From positions 1 to 25,912 of the forward strand of contig JABXIR010000065.1 in NCBI GenBank assembly GCA_013372965.1: a DNA stretch of 25,912 nt, in the 5' to 3' direction. A model generated the notes under the pieces. That model did not search any database. It had not been told where the DNA came from and saw nothing but the letters and a program-made list of their open reading frames with translations. Shown piece by piece: positions 22,704 to 25,912 of the stretch; the stretch's first letter is position 1; each line of letters begins with the position of its first letter. Source of the DNA: Gammaproteobacteria bacterium. GTDB taxonomy: Bacteria > Pseudomonadota > Gammaproteobacteria > Pseudomonadales > DSM-25080. Both the position numbers and the translations under genes were made by a program.

Positions 22704-23126
22704 ATGTCTTTCGTGTTAAAACCAACCCAAGACCTATCACGTGCAGCCAAACTGACTCTTGAAAACATGAGTTCGTATTATCAGCGATTCGACGTCGATT
22801 GGGATGAATTGCAAGTCATCGAATCAACCAAAGCGCTCGAGAATTACGATCTGTTCAGCGAGTCCTGTTTCATTGGCATCGCGCGGGTCGAGTACACGGA
22901 TTCCTCGTGCTGGTTACGTGACTTGCAGGTGCGCTCCGAGTGTCAAAGCAAAGGGTATGGCGCATTAGCGATTGAAGAAGTCGTAAAAATGGCACGTCAA
23001 CGAGATCTACCTCAGGTCGAGCTAAAGGTGTTCAAATGCAGTCCTGCACATTCTCTCTATCGCCGAGTCGGTTTTTCATTGGGATCGGAAGACGACCGGT
23101 TTTATTATATGGTTCGCTCGATCTGA
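22704..23126 (+). CDS. GNAT-family N-acetyltransferase
   Basis: A 140-residue GCN5-related acetyltransferase. The acetyl-CoA motif A is RDLQVRSECQSKGYGALAIE (Q-x-K-G-x-G), preceded by the beta-strand CFIGIARVEY. Motif B is represented by SPAHSLYRRVGF, the common 'A-x-x-L-Y-x-x-x-G-F' signature. The single domain has the normal length. The acetyl acceptor (small molecule, peptide or protein) cannot be read from the sequence. AGGA lies about 13 bases before ATG 22704, a somewhat long spacing. Downstream genes follow on the same strand with gaps of 49 and 57 bases, so co-transcription is possible. Confidence 0.9.
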   Translation: MSFVLKPTQDLSRAAKLTLENMSSYYQRFDVDWDELQVIESTKALENYDLFSESCFIGIARVEYTDSSCWLRDLQVRSECQSKGYGALAIEEVVKMARQRDLPQVELKVFKCSPAHSLYRRVGFSLGSEDDRFYYMVRSI

Positions 23127-23175
23127 CACACGCTATGATCACTCAGTGCAGACAGCTTAGTAAAGGAATGTAGTT

Positions 23176-23565
23176 ATGATAAAAACTCTATGGGCGTTGT
23201 TATTAACCGTCGTGTTATCCGGGTGCGATGTGAATATCGAGGCGGTAAGTTCTCAATTTGATCAACAATTTGGTACTCAAAACTTCGTCTCGGCTGTGTC
23301 AGTAATCGAACTTCATAGGCTACGAAACGGCGACTACCCCAGCTCGTTAAATGAACTCGAATTTTTAGGTGACTGGGATTCGATCTGGTTGTCCAGTGTG
23401 GAATATGAGCGTGTCGAGGGTGGATATAACCTGTTTGTGACGAAGGGGTTTAGTGGTGGTGAGCCTGACGTATCTATGCCGATACGTTTTAAGCAAGGTC
23501 TTGGGCTCAAGTTAACCAACGTGCAGTGGCTTGATGACAGCAGTCGGCCTACGACGATGCTTTGA
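23176..23565 (+). CDS. Small lipoprotein with a pseudopilin-like C-terminal segment
   Basis: A 129-residue protein. Residues 1-17 form a lipoprotein signal with lipobox LSGC, and D18 directly after C17 is the classical inner-membrane retention signal in enterics. The remainder contains ELHRLRNGDYPSSLNEL (near residues 46-62) and a later YNLFV strand. These faintly recall the 'Y-x-x-x-G-x-Y-P' part of type II secretion major pseudopilins (GspG), but the N-terminal pilin helix is replaced by the lipoprotein anchor. I do not recognise a named family. GTAAAGGAATG upstream gives a good ribosome site. No secretion genes are nearby, so a secretion role is not supported by context. Confidence 0.72.
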   Translation: MIKTLWALLLTVVLSGCDVNIEAVSSQFDQQFGTQNFVSAVSVIELHRLRNGDYPSSLNELEFLGDWDSIWLSSVEYERVEGGYNLFVTKGFSGGEPDVSMPIRFKQGLGLKLTNVQWLDDSSRPTTML

Positions 23566-23622
23566 CCCAAAGGGTGCTTCGGTAACGTAGTATCTGGTGA
23601 ATCTCGAGAGGCGATTAACCCA

Positions 23623-23838
23623 ATGACGCGTATTCATCCTAAAAAGCTACTGAATAGTAAATGGACAGCTGTTAAGCCAAAGAACAAAGAGAAACATTTT
23701 ATGATCACAGCTGTCGAGTTCGACGAAGAAGGCTCGGTCGTTGAGTGTATCATTGAAGCCGTCCTGTCCAAGAACGAGTACAACATTGAGTGGCGAGAAT
23801 TGAATCACGCAGACTGTTGGAAGCAGGGTTGGAAGTAG
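23623..23838 (+). CDS. TIGR02450-type small Trp-rich protein
   Basis: A 71-residue conserved protein. It shows IHPKKLLNSKWTAVKPKNKE at the N-terminus, an IEAVLSKN strand in the middle and W-R-E-L...W-K-Q-G-W at the end. Its four tryptophans and the KLL-x-SKWTAV-x-P-x-NKEKHF pattern fit the TIGR02450 family, of unknown function, common in marine gammaproteobacteria. GAGAGG about 9 bases upstream supports ATG 23623. It is followed directly by a bidirectional terminator shared with the convergent asnS. Confidence 0.85.
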   Translation: MTRIHPKKLLNSKWTAVKPKNKEKHFMITAVEFDEEGSVVECIIEAVLSKNEYNIEWRELNHADCWKQGWK

Positions 23839-23852
23839 GCGCTGAGGCATAA

Positions 23853-23882
23853 AAAAAGCCAAGCTTTAATGCTTGGCTTTTT
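23853..23882. terminator. Bidirectional terminator between the Trp-rich gene and asnS
   Basis: AAAAAGCCAAGC (23853-23864), loop TTTAAT, GCTTGGCTTTTT (23871-23882). The GC stem with A and T flanks works on both strands for these convergent genes. Confidence 0.9.
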
Positions 23883-23904
23883 GGTGCTTGTGTCACAGCG
23901 TAGA

Positions 23905-25296
23905 TTAGAAATCTGCGTTGTTCGGCACACGCGGGAATGGGATCACATCGCGGATGTTTTCCATGCCGGTGACGTAATTTAGGAAGCGATCAAAACCCAA
24001 ACCGAAGCCTGCGTGCGGAACGGTGCCGTACTGACGCAATTCGCGGTACCAGCCGAGCTGACCTTCGAGGCCACTTTCGGCCATACGCGCGTCGAGTACG
24101 TCGAGGCGCTCTTCACGCTGGGCACCCCCAATAATCTCGCCGATTCCAGGTGCAAGTACATCCATCGCCGCGACCGTCTTCCCGTCGTCGTTTAGTCGCA
24201 TATAGAATGCCTTGATATCTTTAGGATAGTCGGTAAGAACGACAGGACCTTTGACGTATTCTTCAGCCAACCAACGCTCGTGCTCAGATTGAAGGTCAAT
24301 ACCCCATTCGACAGGGTATTCGAATTTCTTGCCAGACTTCTTTAGGATGTCGATGGCGTCGGTGTAAGGAATTCGGGCAAACGGCGTCTCTGCGACATTC
24401 TTGAGACGCTCGATAAGACCTTTATCGATCATTTTGTTGAAGAAACCAAGGTCGCTTTCGCACTGATTGAGAACTGACTTGATCGAGTGTTGAAGCATGC
24501 CTTCAGCAAGATCGATGTCGTCGCTGAGGTTAGCGAATGCGATTTCAGGCTCGACCATCCAGAACTCGGCCAAGTGTCGGCTCGTGTGAGAGTTCTCTGC
24601 ACGGAACGTTGGGCCGAACGTGTAGACTTTACTCATCGCGAGCGCATAAGCCTCGGCATTCAGCTGACCCGATACTGTTAAGAACGACTCCTTTCCGAAA
24701 AAGTCTTCGCTGTAATCGACTTTGCCATCTTTGGTCATTGGTGTATTGACCATGTCGAGCGTGCTGACGCGGAATAATTCTCCAGCACCTTCACAGTCGG
24801 ACGCGGTAATGATTGGCGTGTTGATCCACTGAAAGCCTTCGTTAAAGAAGTAGTTGTGGATCGAGTTTGCTAATACAGTACGAACTCGAGTCACTGCGCC
24901 GAATGAGTTAGTGCGTGGTCGCAAGTGCGCGACACTTCGCAGGTACTCGAAACTGTGACGTTTTTTAGCGATTGGGTAGGTTTCAGGGTCAATGACTTCG
25001 CCTACAAGTTCGAATTCGCTGGCCTGAATTTCGACCGATTGGCCTTGGCCTTGTGATTCGACTAATTCACCTCGAACGATTACGGCGGCACCGGTGCCTG
25101 CATTTAATACATCGTTGGTGTAATTCTCTAAGGTATTAGGGATAACCGCCTGAATAGGGTCAAAGCATGTGCCGTCATGTACGGCCATGAATGAAATACC
25201 CGCTTTAGAATCGCGGCGGGTGCGAACCCAGCCTTTGACTTCTACATTTGAGCCAACAGCTACTTGGCCTGCTAATAAAGCTTTTACGCTCGACAT
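23905..25296 (-). CDS. asnS: Asparagine--tRNA ligase
   Basis: A 463-residue class IIb aminoacyl-tRNA synthetase (E. coli: 466) that charges tRNA-Asn with asparagine using ATP. The N-terminal OB-fold anticodon-binding domain contains VKGWVRTRRDSKAGISFMAV. In the catalytic domain, motif 2 is seen in TFRAENSHTSRHLAEFWMVE and motif 3 in GFGLGFDRFLNYVTG, ending IPFPRVPNNADF as in other AsnRS. AGG about 9 bases upstream supports ATG 25296. An ideal TATAAT lies 32 bases before the ATG. Its presence suggests the organism makes Asn-tRNA directly, without needing the transamidation route for asparagine. Essential housekeeping gene with no anomalies. Confidence 0.98.
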   Translation of the reverse strand: MSSVKALLAGQVAVGSNVEVKGWVRTRRDSKAGISFMAVHDGTCFDPIQAVIPNTLENYTNDVLNAGTGAAVIVRGELVESQGQGQSVEIQASEFELVGEVIDPETYPIAKKRHSFEYLRSVAHLRPRTNSFGAVTRVRTVLANSIHNYFFNEGFQWINTPIITASDCEGAGELFRVSTLDMVNTPMTKDGKVDYSEDFFGKESFLTVSGQLNAEAYALAMSKVYTFGPTFRAENSHTSRHLAEFWMVEPEIAFANLSDDIDLAEGMLQHSIKSVLNQCESDLGFFNKMIDKGLIERLKNVAETPFARIPYTDAIDILKKSGKKFEYPVEWGIDLQSEHERWLAEEYVKGPVVLTDYPKDIKAFYMRLNDDGKTVAAMDVLAPGIGEIIGGAQREERLDVLDARMAESGLEGQLGWYRELRQYGTVPHAGFGLGFDRFLNYVTGMENIRDVIPFPRVPNNADF

Positions 25297-25310
25297 GATA
25301 ACTACCTAAG

Positions 25311-25347
25311 ATAAATTAAACGGGCGAATTATACGTTATTCCGCCCG
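25311..25347 (-). terminator. Probable terminator of the outer-membrane protein gene
   Basis: On the minus strand CGGGCG and CGCCCG (25342-25347 and 25321-25326) pair around a 15-base loop, followed by TTTAATTTAT. The loop contains the asnS -10 box. Confidence 0.5.
25328..25333 (-). promoter_or_regulatory. -10 box of the asnS promoter
   Basis: TATAAT on the minus strand is a perfect -10. The predicted start is near 25321, about 25 bases before the asnS ATG. The -35 at 17-base spacing (TACCTG) is poor. The box lies inside the loop of the upstream gene's terminator hairpin. Confidence 0.5.
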
Positions 25348-25375
25348 CTTCAGGTAGTGTGTTTATGCGGCAAAT

Positions 25376-25912
25376 TTAAAAGCTAAACACAATGCCGCCA
25401 CCGACGACCAAACTTTCTTTTTCATAGAAAGCAACGTTGGATTCCTGACGGCGGTTGGACAGCAAAAACATGAGCTTGGTATCTTCAAACCCAAAGGGGT
25501 TGGTGTATTGATACAGGCCAAAGTATGTCATTGAACTTTCGTCACGTTCGACATTGAATACCGGATTGATCGAACTGAAGTCGAGCATCTCGTAACCGAC
25601 AACACCGGCGAGCATATGTGCTCCGTTTCGGTAGACAAGTGACAGCTCAGCCCCGAGAAGATCGAAGTCATTCGCATCACCGACGGCGTCTTCGGCATAG
25701 TGATAGACGCCAGGTGTGACCAAAACACCCTTGGTGATTGGAAAGGTGGTTTCAAGGGAGAGGTACTCGAGATCCGCATCGCGCATCAGCAAATTACGCT
25801 GGTCTGGCGTTAGGTTGAGTGAGTCGCCGGAACGATCGCGTTTGATGCTACGATCGCCTTGAGCATACTCAATTGAAACTAGGTTGAATAAGGCCTCTCC
25901 TCGAATACGGAG
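25376..25912 (-). CDS. Outer-membrane beta-barrel protein, C-terminal part (partial)
   Basis: The frame is open from the window edge (25912) to TAA at 25378-25376, giving 178 residues of a longer protein. Alternating polar and hydrophobic strands recur: ALFNLVSIEYAQG, EYLSLETTFPI, VLVTPGVYHYAE, GAELSLVYRNG and TKLMFLLSNRR. The protein ends VGGGIVFSF, with the terminal phenylalanine expected of BAM substrates. Acidic loops separate the strands. I cannot assign a family or substrate; a small porin-like or DUF-type barrel is most likely. The internal ATG near 25786 should not be taken as the start, because the barrel pattern continues upstream of it. Expression is separate from asnS, with a hairpin between them. 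Confidence 0.7.
   Translation of the reverse strand, partial: LRIRGEALFNLVSIEYAQGDRSIKRDRSGDSLNLTPDQRNLLMRDADLEYLSLETTFPITKGVLVTPGVYHYAEDAVGDANDFDLLGAELSLVYRNGAHMLAGVVGYEMLDFSSINPVFNVERDESSMTYFGLYQYTNPFGFEDTKLMFLLSNRRQESNVAFYEKESLVVGGGIVFSF

Noticed and set aside
1..25912. Mobile elements, CRISPR arrays, tRNA or rRNA genes, toxin-antitoxin or phage genes
   Set aside because: I looked for transposase-like proteins, regularly spaced repeats, cloverleaf sequences with CCA ends and phage-type genes on both strands and found none that could be supported.

Overview
The window looks like chromosomal DNA of a free-living, probably marine, gammaproteobacterium. Supporting signs are an AsnS close to the enterobacterial protein, a true full-length MalT, a kbl-tdh operon with E. 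coli-like residue numbering, a Shewanella-type N-acetylglucosamine kinase, a TonB-dependent receptor tail, a TPR-sulfotransferase and a psychrophile-type (GH13_24) alpha-amylase. I cannot name the genus. I see no mobile element, prophage, CRISPR array, rRNA or tRNA gene.

Layout. 1-3.2 kb: the end of a TonB-dependent receptor with its terminator, then a TPR-sulfotransferase and a PLP-dependent threonine/serine dehydratase, closely spaced. 3.2-5.7 kb: an SLC13-type permease with two RCK_C domains, translationally coupled to an ArsR-family regulator whose two cysteines have the 66-residue spacing of the persulfide sensors BigR/SqrR. 5.7-8.4 kb: a long gap with two hairpins and a candidate 29-residue membrane peptide, then kbl-tdh (threonine to glycine plus acetyl-CoA). 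8.4-10.5 kb: a LacI-family repressor divergent from nagK, with a perfect 14-bp operator-like palindrome between them.

10.5-20.9 kb is an alpha-glucan utilisation locus around malT. GH31 and lipoprotein GH13 genes form a minus-strand operon divergent from malT. Downstream of malT on the plus strand lie a cytoplasmic GH13_23 alpha-glucosidase and a secreted GH13_24 alpha-amylase. The predicted flow is: secreted amylase and surface GH13 cut starch or glycogen, the exported GH31 enzyme trims or transglycosylates the maltodextrins, and the cytoplasmic glucosidase releases glucose. The regulator probably responds to maltotriose. Two 8/10 matches to the E. coli MalT box stand at the correct distance from a -10 element in front of the alpha-glucosidase. 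No maltose transporter is present in the window.

20.9-25.9 kb is a set of small housekeeping or accessory genes: a CPXCG zinc-ribbon-like protein with a possible overlapping 52-residue ORF, a membrane-anchored XRE regulator, a GNAT acetyltransferase, a small lipoprotein and a TIGR02450-type Trp-rich protein. asnS follows, and then the 3' end of an outer-membrane beta-barrel gene that runs off the window.

The points most worth a second look are the BigR/SqrR-like regulator coupled to the permease, the local MalT-box promoter, the amylase that lacks one chloride ligand, the two orphan minus-strand terminators that share a flanking motif, and three small ORFs.
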